Of a stretch of 64,000 nt of DNA, positions 54,085 to 64,000 are shown piece by piece. Below the pieces are notes generated by a model. That model was not told the DNA's origin, ran no database searches, and saw only the letters and a program-made list of their open reading frames with translations. This DNA is from Guillardia theta CCMP2712 (taxonomy: Eukaryota; Cryptophyceae; Pyrenomonadales; Geminigeraceae): NCBI RefSeq assembly GCF_000315625.1, contig NW_005434648.1:67374-131373 (forward strand), given 5' to 3'. Made by a program: the position numbers and the translations under genes. How positions within the stretch are numbered: the stretch's first letter is position 1; each line of letters starts with the position of its first letter.

Positions 54085-57000
54085 ATGGCTTTGCGTCCGT
54101 CAGGTGTAGAGGTTACCGCGGATCAACTGCAACAAGACATGAAAGAAGCAGAGATCGCGCATCTAAAGAACCAGCTTGCTTCAACTGAATCTGAGGTTGA
54201 AAGGCTGCAGTCCGCGAACATGCGACTGAGCATGCAATTGCGCGAGACTCAGAATCTGCTGTGGAACAATGTGTCCGATGAGGGGATGATGTCTCAGCTG
54301 CTGGAACTCCAAAGCTTCATTTGGAACGCTGATGTTGAGAATACCCTACAGGCAAAAGAGCGGTTGCTTGACGCCGCAGGTTTCAGCAACATTCTGTTGG
54401 TTGAGTTGAAACAAATACAAGCGAATGTCTTTGCCCTGAGGGATTCAACAGTGTTTCTCTCCGAAGAGAATGCACGGATGAAGGAAGAGCTGAACATGCT
54501 AACTGCTGAGAATTATAAATTGAAAGAAGACTTCGAAAGATTCAAGAAGACCGCTGATGATGAAAGGGTTGCCCTTCTGCAAAAATTGCAGGAGTACAAA
54601 GGGAATTTCTTAGCTTTTGCTCCTGGAAGTCACGATGAAGATAATCATTCTTTGGAGTTAGGACATAATCGCTATACAGAGATGCCACTGTTGGTGGAGT
54701 ATGGTGAACTCTCACAATCACACATGGACACCTCGGCTGAGGTAGATGCGACCCACGACAGTTGGTCGAGCGATGGCGAGGTAGGAGCTCTGGAACAGCT
54801 TGCAGACAATTACATCGGGTTTCATGCTGCTGGCTTTTCTGTTGCACAGGTTGCCGACCAGCTCAAGGATGAGCAGTTCGAGTCGCTGGCAGGATCGGGG
54901 CCTCCAGTTGTTCCCGAGCTGAATGTCGGGGCAGCAGCAGCAGCAGCAGCAGATAAGCTGCCTCCTACGTCTTCAGCTCTGACTGAGCGAATCCGAGATG
55001 ACGTCACGGAAATTCTCAACCTCACACGCCAGTGCGATCTACATATCATGGCATTAAGGAATCTTCAGAGGGAGACGGTGGGCCAGATACAACAGAACAG
55101 TGAAACACAGATTGCCAGGTCTGGAAGCGACCGAGCAGCAGTGTTGGCTGATGCTGATAGCCTTGAAAGCACTGCCGTGAATCATCCGTCTTGGTCAAAC
55201 ATCAGCCAGACAAGAGACGGACAAGACCATCGGCGTGATCTCAACCAGATCCGCGATGGAGGACAGACAACGAAGTCACAAGCCGAACTTGAACTACAAA
55301 AATTCAGCCACATTTTGGAGGAGTGCGACAACCAATCAGAAGAGCTTCAACAAGAGCAGGAGAAAATGTTAGCAGAGATAAAACGGCTACGGGAGGAGCT
55401 GGCGAGGCTGGAAGCAGAGCGAGGCAGCGGAGGAGGCAGCGGAGGAGGAGGGAGGACAGGGGAGGCGAACCCGTTCGACGACCTACTGCTGGACTTTGGG
55501 GACAAGGAGGAGGCAGGGAGAAGCGCGGGAGGGCCGGAAGGGACGGAAGGGGGAGGAGGGGAGAGGGGGCTCGGGGATCTGCTCGGGCTCGGGGAGGACG
55601 GGGGAGAGGCAGGCGGGGACTTTGGAAAGGAAAGCAAAAGAGAAAATCAACATCAAATTTTTGGGGAGAGCAAGTTTGAGAGGGTTCTGCTAGGAAAGGG
55701 ATGGAATGAGGGTATAGAACATGACCCAGGTGCAACTCATAAGAATCATAACGAAGAAAATGGCGTGCAAGAAAAAGAAGCAAAGTCTGATGCAGACAAG
55801 CTCGAACAAGAACAATTGTTCGAAATTGAGAAGAAGAAACAAGCAGCTGAAGAAGCGGCGGCGGTAGAGGCGGCGATAGCAGAGCTAGCTACGAGCCTGG
55901 GGAGGCTGGAGGGGCAGGTAGAGGCAGGGCTGCAGGAGGCGAGGCGGCAGCGGGATCAGGACCGGGAGGAAGCAGCAAGGCGGGAAGGAGGAAGGGCGAT
56001 GGCACATGCGGCGGCGGAGGCTCACGTGGGGAGCGTGTGGGAGGTCCTGGAAGAGTACAGAGAGAGCGTGAGGGAGCTGGAGGAGGAGCAGAAGGGGATG
56101 GAGGAGGAGATGGGGAGGCTACGGGAGGAGCTGGCGAGGCTGGAAGCAGAGCGAGGCAGCGGGGGAGGAAGAGGAGGAGGAGGAGGNNNNNNNNNNNNNN
56201 NNNNNNNNNNNNNNNNNNNNNNNNNNNNNNNNNNNNNNNNNNNNNNNNNNNNNNNNNNNNNNNNNNNNNNNNNNNNNNNNNNNNNNNNNNNNNNNNNNNN
56301 NNNNNNNNNNNNNNNNNNNNNNNNNNNNNNNNNNNNNNNNNNNNNNNNNNNNNNNNNNNNNNNNNNNNNNNNNNNNNNNNNNNNNNNNNNNNNNNNNNNN
56401 NNNNNNNNNNNNNNNNNNNNNNNNNNNNNNNNNNNNNNNNNNNNNNNNNNNNNNNNNNNNNNNNNNNNNNNNNNNNNNNNNNNNNNNNNNNNNNNNNNNN
56501 NNNNNNNNNNNNNNNNNNNNNNNNNNNNNNNNNNNNNNNNNNNNNNNNNNNNNNNNNNNNNNNNNNNNNNNNNNNNNNNNNNNNNNNNNNNNNNNNNNNN
56601 NNNNNNNNNNNNNNNNNNNNNNNNNNNNNNNNNNNNNNNNNNNNNNNNNNNNNNNNNNNNNNNNNNNNNNNNNNNNNNNNNNNNNNNNNNNNNNNNNNNN
56701 NNNNNAAGGCGGGAAGGAGGAAGGGCGATGGCACATGCGGCGGCGGAGGCTCACGTGGGGAGCGTGTGGGAGGTCCTGGAAGAGTACAGAGAGAGCGTGA
56801 GGGAGCTGGAGGAGGAGCAGAAGGGGATGGAGGAGGAGATGGGGAGGCTACGGGAGGAGCTGGCGAGGCTGGAAGCAGAGCGAGGCAGCGGAGGAGGCAG
56901 CGGAGGAGGAGGGAGGACAGGGGAGGCGAACCCGTTCGACGACCTACTGCTGGACTTTGGGGACAAGGAGGAGGCAGGGAGAAGCGCGGGAGGGCCGGAA

Positions 57001-59981
57001 GGGACGGAACGGGGAGGAGGGGAGAGGGGGCTCGGGGATCTGCTCGGGCTCGGGGAGGACGGTGGAGAGGCAGGCGGGGGCTGGGGGAGGGAGGGACGAG
57101 GGCGGAGGAAGGAAGGAGCTTCGGAGGGGAGATACGGATCGAGCTGAAGATAGACGGAGGGGCGGTAGAGGCGGCGGCGGTAGAGGCGGCGATAGCAGAG
57201 CTAGCTACGAGCCTGGGGAGGCTGGAGGGGCAGGTAGAGGCAGGGCTGCAGGAGGCGAGGCGGCAGCGGGATCAGGACCGGGAGGAAGCAGCAAGGCGGG
57301 AAGGAGGAAGGGCGATGGCACATGCGGCGGCGGAGGCTCACGTGGGGAGCGTGTGGGAGGTCCTGGAAGAGTACAGAGAGAGCGTGAGGGAGCTGGAGGA
57401 GGAGCAGAAGGGGATGGAGGAGGAGATGGGGAGGCTACGGGAGGAGCTGGCGAGGCTGGAAGCAGAGCGAGGCAGCGGGGGAGGAGGAGGAGGAGGAGGA
57501 GGAGGGAGGACAGGGGAGGCGAACCCGTTCGACGACCTACTGCTGGACTTTGGGGACAAGGAGGAGGCAGGGAGAAGCGCGGGAGGGCCGGAAGGGACGG
57601 AAGGGGGAGGAGGGGAGAGGGGGCTCGGGGATCTGCTCGGGCTCGGGGAGGACGGGGGAGGGGCAGGCGGGGGCTGGGGGAAGGGAGGGACGAGGGCGGA
57701 GGAAGGAAGGAGCTTCGGAGGGGAGATACGGATCGAGCTGAAGATAGACGGAGGGGCGGTAGAGGCGGCGGCGGTAGAGGCGGCGATAGCAGAGCTAGCT
57801 ACGAGCCTGGGGAGGCTGGAGGGGCAGGTAGAGGCAGGGCTGCAGGAGGCGAGGCGAAAGACTGCACATTGCACGATCGTTGGTCAGGAGGAGACATCGG
57901 TCTTTTTGATCGAGCTGTGAAACTCTCTTGCCACGTAGCATCGTTGAGTGGACGGAACCTCTCGCGTCTCGAAGGTGCTCTTGATTCATTATCCTTTGCG
58001 GCCCTGACTTAACTGGCAGGTTGTTTGTCGTCACTTGTGCTGGATCTTGCGGGGCTGAGGTCTGAGATGAAAGCGAACGTGAATGAGGTAGCGGAGACTC
58101 TTTCTCTGCTCTTCTCGGACAACTTGACCCTTGTCGACCTGCTCGAAAAGAGTGAAAGTTCCCTTGAGATCGCCCTCACAAAACTTGAAGACTCTTACAG
58201 GAAGCATCAGTCCGATGGTGGGTGCTGCTGCTGCTGCTGCTGCTTCTGATGTCACTGCAGGCATGTTTGATTCAGTTTCTGCGCTGTCCGTTACAGCCAA
58301 GCTTGAGGAGAGCGAGCCTGTCAGGTTGGAGGAGGGCAAGGGGGTCAGTGCGATCGAGGGGGAGGACGTGAACTGCTTGTGGAGCATGGACGAGGATCTT
58401 TCAAACCTTGAGAACAAGATGCTCGACCTTCGCTTCGAGCACGAGTACTCAATGCAGCAGCTGCGGTCTCCCAACCCCAACGGCACTTCGGTCGCCTTCC
58501 CCTCTGTGGACGGGGAGGTTTCGCGGGTAGGGAGGAGGGAAAGCAGAGAGGAGGAGAGGAGGACGAGTCTCGACTTGGACGAGGATGATCACGCGGCAAG
58601 GCAAGTCATGGGCGCGATCGCGAGCATCCGCATGGAAGTGATGGGAGGGGAGGGAGGGAGCGGCTCAAGCGATCTGATGGAGAAGATCCTCAACGTGTTT
58701 GTGCACGTCGAGAATATCCTTCACAGCTATCACTCGCGCTTCCTCTACCTCAAGACCCACCAGAGGAAGACGGAGCGAGAGCTCGCAGTCCAGCTGGAGC
58801 AGAGCTACAGCATCCTCCAGCACCTGCAAGACGAGAAGTCCGTCCTCCTGTCACAGCTGGAGGCGGCCGAGGAGTCCAAGGCTGCGACGGAGAGCATGAC
58901 CAAGGAGCTGGCTGCCCTGGCGCAGGAGCTGCACGCTAAGCTGAGAGAATCTTCGATGCGTGAGCAGAGCTGGAGGGACGCGAGCAGCAAGTTGACGGAG
59001 ATCGTTCGGAGCCTCGAGGCTGCCGCCATCTCTCAGCAGGAGATGCTCAACCTGTGCCACTGCCCGTGCGCCTGCTGCGGTAGCATCTCCTGCCAGTGCG
59101 AGACCTCCGCTCCCCCTGCCCCTGCTTCAGCTCCTCCATCAGCTCCTCCCTCAGCTCCTCCCTCGATCAACCGCGGGGAGTGGGATCGCCTTCAAGAGCA
59201 GCTGCAGCAGGAGCAGGATCGTGTTGTCCAGCTCAAGGCTGAGCTGCCGCGCATCGAGTCGGAGATGGGGGATGCAAGTCCCGACCCTCACCGGCCGCCG
59301 CATCTTGTCACCCCAGAGGTCAGCGCGAGTTTCGTCATGGCAGAGTCACGAGCCATGAAGCTCGAGTCCTCCCTCATGAGCCTCTTCGACAGCCCTCGTG
59401 CTGCCCATGGCGGCGCCCTCCTCCCCCCTCCACCTCCTGCTGGGGTTACTGCTGGGGATGCAGTTGGGTCGAGGTCGACGAGCGACGGGCGAGCGCCTCC
59501 CCCAACGGCAGAGATGGCGGCCCAGGCGGCGCCCTACGTGCATCAGAGCATGCTTCATGGCCTCGTGCTCCGGCTATTCCTCGAAGTCTCCCGGGCGCGC
59601 GTCATGCTGCATTCGATATCGCCCGAGGCAGCAGGAGCAGCAGGAGGGAAGGGGAGGAGCTCACCGCTGCCTCCCTCGCTTCCAGCCTGGAGCAGCTCAA
59701 GGCGCTGCATGCTAACACGGTCAACGTCATGCTGTTCGAGCTCGAATCTCTCACAGCCAAGGTCCCCCCACGTCCTCCCCCTTCCCGCCTGCTCTCTCCC
59801 CTCTTCACTTCGCCCTCTCCTCTCTCCTCCCTGCTCCCTCTTGCTCTCAACCCCTCCTCTCCCTTTCGTCATGTATCCTCTTCTTTCTGCCAGCGCTGAC
59901 TGCAATCAGGTCAATCGAGCGATTCACATGTTCGCGGGAAGGAAGAGAGACGCGCAGCGGGGCGTTAGGAGGTGGACGTGA
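54085..59981 (+). CDS. Large coiled-coil protein with internal tandem repeats (gapped)
   Basis: Starts MALRPSGVEVTADQLQQDMK, then about 200 residues of coiled coil (AEIAHLKNQLASTESEVERL, FLSEENARMKEELNML), then a Ser/Asp/Ala-rich linker. From 55378 it carries repeats, each with REELARLEAERGSGGG, then GEANPFDDLLLDFGDKEE, then GERGLGDLLGLGEDGG, and in later units EIRIELKIDGGAVEAAAVEA, IAELATSLGRLEGQVEAGLQ and VGSVWEVLEEYRESVRELEE. NPF and DLL/LLLDF are EH-domain and clathrin/adaptor-type motifs, so an endocytic or vesicle scaffold is possible (inference). The repeats enclose an N gap (56187-56705) and a one-base frame break near 57089. After the repeats come SLVLDLAGLRSEMKANVNEV, more coiled coil (58690-59040), a Cys cluster (LCHCPCACCGSISCQC, about 59050-59100), a Pro-rich linker, and a last exon ending AGRKRDAQRGVRRWT. 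Confidence 0.65.
55378..57855 (+). repeat. Coding tandem repeat, units about 587-733 bp
   Basis: The landmark GAGCTGGCGAGGCTGGAAGC recurs at 55395, 56128, 56857 and 57444, and GATAGCAGAGCTAGCT at 57191 and 57785 (594 bp apart). Spacings are 733, 729 (through the N run) and 587 bp. The first unit has a unique insert (DFGKESKRENQHQIF and onward) in place of the GGEIRIELK segment. Later copies are almost identical in DNA, including silent positions, showing recent duplication or conversion. Confidence 0.9.
56187..56705. other. Assembly gap (519 N)
   Basis: Run of 519 N inside the tandem repeat. 519 is divisible by three and the reading frame resumes in register (RREGGRAMAHAAAEAHVG). The gap marks where near-identical repeat copies could not be assembled, so the true copy number is unknown. 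Confidence 0.99.
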
Positions 59982-60173
59982 GAATTTTCTCATTGCCCGA
60001 GCTGACGATGGGCAGGCAGGGGAGCACGAGCAGCACGCAGAGTTTGCAATTCGTGATCTGAGAGAGCAACTTTCATTACTAGTTGTACTTCTATTAGAAA
60101 ATACGAGAAAAAACAAAACAATACTAGAAACCAACAAGATTGTGCACGTCGACGAAGAGTTTCGATCAAATTT

Positions 60174-61978
60174 TTACATGGATTGCATTTGGGCCTGCAG
60201 CACGTCAGGGTGGGGGATGGCGGTGAAGTCGCAGCCACCTGAATTTGCATCATCTGCTGCTGCTGCTGCTGCACCTTGGCATTTTCCAGCACCATCATGA
60301 GCTGCTTTATCCTATCCTTCCACCTGTTTCCTCCCATTAGCCCTCCCTCCCTCCCTCCCTCCCTCCTCCTCACCCCACAAGCTTCGACCGCAACTCGGTC
60401 CACTTCGCCTTAGAAAAGATTCTATCCTTGCAGTGACTGCGGCACAAAGTCCGTCAGCGGAACGGGAGGGGCTGAGGAGACTTGGCTCACTTGATAACCA
60501 GGACCTTGTTCAGCTGGTCCATCTTGGCATCCATGAGCTCCGCCGTGATCGCCTTGATCGCCCAGGACTCGACCTCGCTCTCCTGCACCTGAAGGTTTTG
60601 AGCGATCTCCGCGTATCCGATCTCCTTGGAGTTCGCAGCCAGCGAGCAGAGAGTCAGGAGTCTCATCTTCAAAATGCATTCCTCCTTCTTCAACCCTGCC
60701 GCACCTCCCCCGTCAGCAACTGTCTCCAACTCCCCCGTCCTCTCCCTCTCGCACCTAGGCTTTCAACGTAAGAGCTGCTGGACGCGTAGAACTTGTTGAA
60801 CCCCTCCAAGTTGTCGTGAGAGAACAGCTGCAGCAGCGTGAAGGTCTTGCCATGCTTCGAATCATTCTCGAGCGCCCGGATGGCATTGAGCTCCAGGTAG
60901 GTGTCGTACTGGTAGATCTTGGGGTCTGAAATCGCCTCAACCACCGCGATGTTCGCCTGCACCTTCGCCTCCTCAAGGTTCCTCTCCCCCTGGAACGACT
61001 CGAGGTACTTGATCCTGAACTGATGAGCCTTGTCCCTGCTGTCATGCTTCGCCATCGAGTCGAAGATCACTTGATACAGCGCCCTCGTCTTCTGAATGTC
61101 AGTTCCCCACTCCCCGAGCATGCTCTCCAGCTGGTCGAACTGGCTCGTGACCAGGGCGAAATGTTCCTTCCCTGCCGCCGCCGCGTATTCCACGATGGCC
61201 AGGAAGGTGTTGTACCTGGCAGTGCCGTTTCCTCCCAGGATGTTGTAGATGGTGCTCATGCTGCCAGCCAAAGGTGAGCGTCAACAAAGCAAAGGGCGCA
61301 TGCTAGCTACGTCTTCAGACGAAGGGTGGGATGGAGGGTGACATCGCTGCGGAGGCGCTGGAGGAACTTGTCGACCAGCGTGACAGCTTCAGCAGGAGCT
61401 GTGTTGTTCTCGAGGACGCGCTGGAACAGCCAGCAAACTACGTTCAACGCTCCCTCTACTGTCTCCTTCTCCTTCTCCTTCTCTCCAGCTTGAGAGAAAA
61501 TCTGGTCCAAGTTCTCCAAGGCCAAGTCGAAGGCCTTCTGGTCCGAGATCTTCTCATCGATCGCTCCAGGATCTTGTCCGATCAGCAGGTACACGTAGCG
61601 AGAAAACTCCAATGCTGGATCGAAGAAGCCTGTTGTGGCATGTTAGGGCGCAACAGAAAAAAATCTGCCAGACCGCATGGCAGAGAGAGAGGGGCAAGCA
61701 TCAACTTATAGCATAACAATCAAAGGGAAAGAATATGACACAAAGAAACAAGAGACGACGGTAAATGCGTGGACACGTAGGTAAAGCACACAACATTGCC
61801 GTCGCTTTCCGTGGACATCACAGTAATGGAACGACAAGGTCAAGGAAGTGAATGGTAGCGAGCGAGAGGGAGAGGAGAGGAGAGGAGGAGGAGAGGAGGA
61901 GGAGAGGAGGAGGAGAGGAGGAGAAATCTCGGAATTCTGACCCGGCTCGTCGGCTGGAAGATGCAGGAAATTCGCCAT
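60174..61978 (-). CDS. EIF3M: Translation initiation factor eIF3 subunit M
   Basis: PCI-domain subunit of the eIF3 complex, which promotes 43S/48S assembly. Exon 1 (61942-61978) MANFLHLPADEP joins in phase across a 312-nt intron to GFFDPALEFSRYVYLLIGQD. Then come helical repeats (AFDLALENLDQIFSQAGEKE, NVVCWLFQRVLENN, RYNTFLAIVEYAAAAGKEHF, YQVIFDSMAKHDSRDKAHQF), the segment DTYLELNAIRALENDSKHGK, TFTLLQLFSHDNLEGFNKFY, and the PCI winged helix ECILKMRLLTLCSLAANSKE, IGYAEIAQNLQVQESEVESW, AIKAITAELMDAKMDQLNKV. A C-terminal helix (WKDRIKQLMMVLENAKVQQQ) ends in a Gln-rich tail, QIQAQMQSM, stop 60174-60176. Length is near 400 residues, as expected for eIF3m. Intron 1 contains a GAGGAGAGG array. Confidence 0.9.
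61866..61925 (+). repeat. GAGGA array in eIF3m intron 1
   Basis: About 55 bp of GAGGAGAGGAGGA units. On the gene's sense strand it is a polypyrimidine tract just after the 5' splice site. Confidence 0.85.
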
Positions 61979-62381
61979 GATTGACGCGTGGCGGCGCTCG
62001 TGGCGTGAAGAACTGCAGGGCTGGGGGGTGGGATGTGTTCAGGGTGGGGTAGTAGAAAGGGGGTATACAGAAATGTGTAGGGTGGGGTACAATAATGCTC
62101 AGTGGTAGTTAAGGGTACCTACCTTGTTACCGGTAAATAGCAGTGTGATTTATTGGTAATATGGGGGTCATCAAAATTGTCGATTCCTTGATGTAGGGTG
62201 GTAGAAGGATGGTACAAATCCTATTACGGTACCCAATATGGCGAATTTATTTGAAGGGGGGTAGGGTGTCATTACCAGGGGTGGTAAAATATTCCCGAGG
62301 CAGACCCGGAATAGCGATTTCCATAATTATATTGATATATGCATATTTTTAGATAATTAAAACAAGGAAACCCTAGCATTT
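61979..62381. other. Divergent spacer with G-rich GGGTGGGGTAC island
   Basis: 403 bp between divergent ATGs. 62025-62300 on the plus strand contains repeated GGGGTGGG, GGTGGGGTAC, GGTACC, GGGGGTAGGGTG and TGGTA motifs, then an A/T-rich 80 bp (TAATTATATTGATATATGCA) before ATG 62382. The composition mirrors the islands at 21280-21960, 31030-31260 and 53590-53960. Confidence 0.55.
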
Positions 62382-64000
62382 ATGACGGCGGGTATGGCTG
62401 GGACGGCGGTGCTGGTCATGCTGGGGCTCCTTGCGGGAGCCGAGGGCTTCATGGTGGCTCCTCCCATGAGACCTACGGGCGCCTGCAGCTGCTCCCTGAG
62501 GTCTCTCCCCTTGCAGCAGCGGCGTTCGTGCCGCCAGCCGGCATCGAGAAGGAGCATGACGCTGAGGTGAACGGGATCTCAACTTCCTCCTCATCCTCCA
62601 TTGCCTTCACTCCTCCGACCTCCTTCATACCACTATCAGCTCTGTTTTATCTCTCCTCCACCTCATTCATACCACTATCAGCTCTGTTTTATCTCTCTTC
62701 CACATCCTTCTACGAAATTTTGACGTTTCTCACCGAATTTGGCGTTTCTCACCGAATTTGGCACCACAACAGGATGGCCACGTCGTTGGAGACCGATTCA
62801 TCTCTACTTACAAGGATCGAGGAGGCGCAGAGCGGAGACACGATCGTGCTCGGCAAGGGAACTTATGTGCTCCCCAAGCCAGTGGTGCTGTCGAAGGATG
62901 TCACCATCAAGGCAGAAGACGGTCTTCTCCCTACCGACGTTGTGATTGTTGGCGAAGCCCCCACCGACCGAAGAGGTGTGATGCTGACTGTGTCGGGAGC
63001 CAATGTAAGTTTGTGCCATGCGCGCGTGTGAAGGCTGATGGCGCTGATGTGAAGGTGAAGCTGCAAGGAGTCAAGATCCTGCATAAGGGAGGATCGGTTG
63101 CTGGCTGCTAGTGATGGTGGTCGAACTGAAGTTACTCGTCTAACAGATTCCTGGAACCCTCTCAAATGGCCTCGGATCCATCTGCATGATGGTTTTGGAG
63201 CCTGGCGATGGGCGAAACTCCAAGCTCACACTTGTAGGAGGAGGAGCAGGAAGTGGTGGTGGAGGTGGTGGAGGGGTGGGGAGAGCGTATGGGTGGGTAT
63301 GTGTGGGTGTGAGGACGAGGGGCGGGGGGAGCAGAAGGGGTGGGCCGTCCAACGGCTGATGCTTACTTGCAGGACGAATGCTTCGTCTCCACCGAGACCT
63401 CCACGGCTGTGTTCGTCACTGGAGTACGAGGCTCATGACCGACTTGCCGAGGGTGACGCTGCTATGAAGGGAACGTCTCGTGTGAATGTCGACACATGCA
63501 CCATCGGCCCTTGCGGTTGGGATGTGGAGAGCTCGTCGGGGTATGGCATCTGTATCTTCAAGGGTGAGCCGGGACTTGTCACCTCCTCGTCCTCGTCCTC
63601 CTCCCTCCTCCTCCTACCACTCCCTCTCCCTCTGCTCCTCTCCCTCCGCCCCACCTCCCTCCTCTCCTTCACTCACTAGTCCTCCTCGTCCTTCCCAACC
63701 TCGTCTGAAGCTTGCTGGTCAGGAGCGCACGGAGAGGTGTTGAACACGGATGTCTACAGGTGAGTTGATGGAGCAGGACCAGGAGCAGGAGGGGGAGCTG
63801 ACAAGGAGTCAAGATGCGCGCAGTCAGGCATCATCGCCTTCTACGAGGGCTCCTCTGCCCTCGTCATCCAGTGCGATGTGGGTGACGTCATGCCGTTGCG
63901 GGGGGTCTTGACTCTGCTGGGCAGGTTGGTCCCTGCCAGCTGGGAGGAATTGCAGCTGAGGTTTGGAGAGGAGGGAGGGAGGCACGGCAGGGGGGGTGGG
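62382..64000 (+). CDS. Plastid-targeted beta-helix protein (partial, runs off the window)
   Basis: Exon 1 (62382-62566) encodes MTAGMAGTAVLVMLGLLAGA, EG, then FMVAPPMRPTGACSCSLRSL: a signal peptide with predicted cleavage before Phe, then an Arg/Ser-rich, acid-free transit-like region, the bipartite presequence of secondary red plastids. Exon 2 (62773-63004, in phase) reads LLTRIEEAQSGDTIVLGKGT, YVLPKPVVLSKDVTIKAEDG, then VVIVGEAPTDRRGVMLTVSG, the pattern of a right-handed parallel beta-helix (pectate-lyase-like, with SGDTI-L--G-Y). Further pieces fit beta-helix rungs: VKLQGVKILHKGGS, IPGTLSNGLGSICMMVLEPG, RVNVDTCTIGPCGWDVESSS and SGIIAFYEGSSALVIQCDV. Later exon borders (63060-63900) are provisional. 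Carbohydrate binding or cleavage is common in this fold, but no active site can be named. Confidence 0.55.
62620..62765 (+). repeat. Two small direct repeats inside intron 1
   Basis: A roughly 42-bp unit starting TTCATACCACTATCAGCTCT occurs twice in tandem (about 62625-62708). Just after it, TTTCTCACCGAATTTGG occurs twice 19 bp apart (about 62725-62762). Both lie in the 206-nt intron of the plastid-targeted gene and account for more than half of its length. Confidence 0.85.

Overview
The window is nuclear DNA of a unicellular eukaryote, most likely a flagellated alga with a secondary red plastid such as a cryptophyte (Guillardia-like). The evidence is: many short GT-AG introns (about 40-60 nt, a few longer); dense genes on both strands; two genes (ATG at 40643 on the minus strand and at 62382 on the plus strand) whose N-termini look like a signal peptide followed by a Phe-led transit peptide; a plant-type tRNA ligase; a vacuolar-type H+-pyrophosphatase; and cilium or basal-body genes (DNAAF5/HEATR2-like and Sfi1-like). 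The assignment to a lineage is inference. A 519-base N run and a frame break in a repeat-rich gene show this is draft assembly. Layout, 1-13.7 kb: low-complexity DNA and a DH-PH RhoGEF (+, ends 5828); a repeat-rich spacer; an Sfi1-like centrin-binding repeat protein (+) and a TPR protein (-) whose proposed ends nearly touch near 10430. 13.7-21 kb: a SAM-domain multi-pass membrane protein (+), the dynein assembly factor DNAAF5/HEATR2 (-), and divergently from it a FANCE-like protein (+). 21-31 kb: a K+-independent (type II) H+-PPase (+), a secretory 2-oxoglutarate/Fe(II) dioxygenase (-), and a long type II membrane protein with a collagen-like stalk and Cys-rich head (-). 31-40 kb: a GGGACA hexamer array, a PH-MORN protein (-), a probably dual-acylated MGCC protein (-), and a C-terminally membrane-anchored protein (+). 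40-49 kb: a probable plastid protein (-) divergent from an RsmB/NSUN-type rRNA m5C methyltransferase (+); a ubiquitin-specific protease (-) divergent from a complete plant-type tRNA ligase (+, ligase-kinase-CPDase). 49-64 kb: an F-box/WD40 protein (+), a signal-peptide protein of unknown function (-), a long coiled-coil protein with roughly 590-730 bp internal repeats (+, gapped), eIF3m (-), and the start of a plastid-targeted beta-helix protein (+, leaves the window). Functions are mixed housekeeping (translation, tRNA splicing, ubiquitin, rRNA modification), cilium assembly, trafficking or signalling, and plastid biology; there is no operon-like arrangement. A recurring feature of several intergenic spacers is a strand-asymmetric GTACC / CCCCACCC-rich island placed just upstream of start codons. 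All exon boundaries were placed by eye from GT-AG signals and reading-frame continuity, so internal exons are firmer than gene starts.
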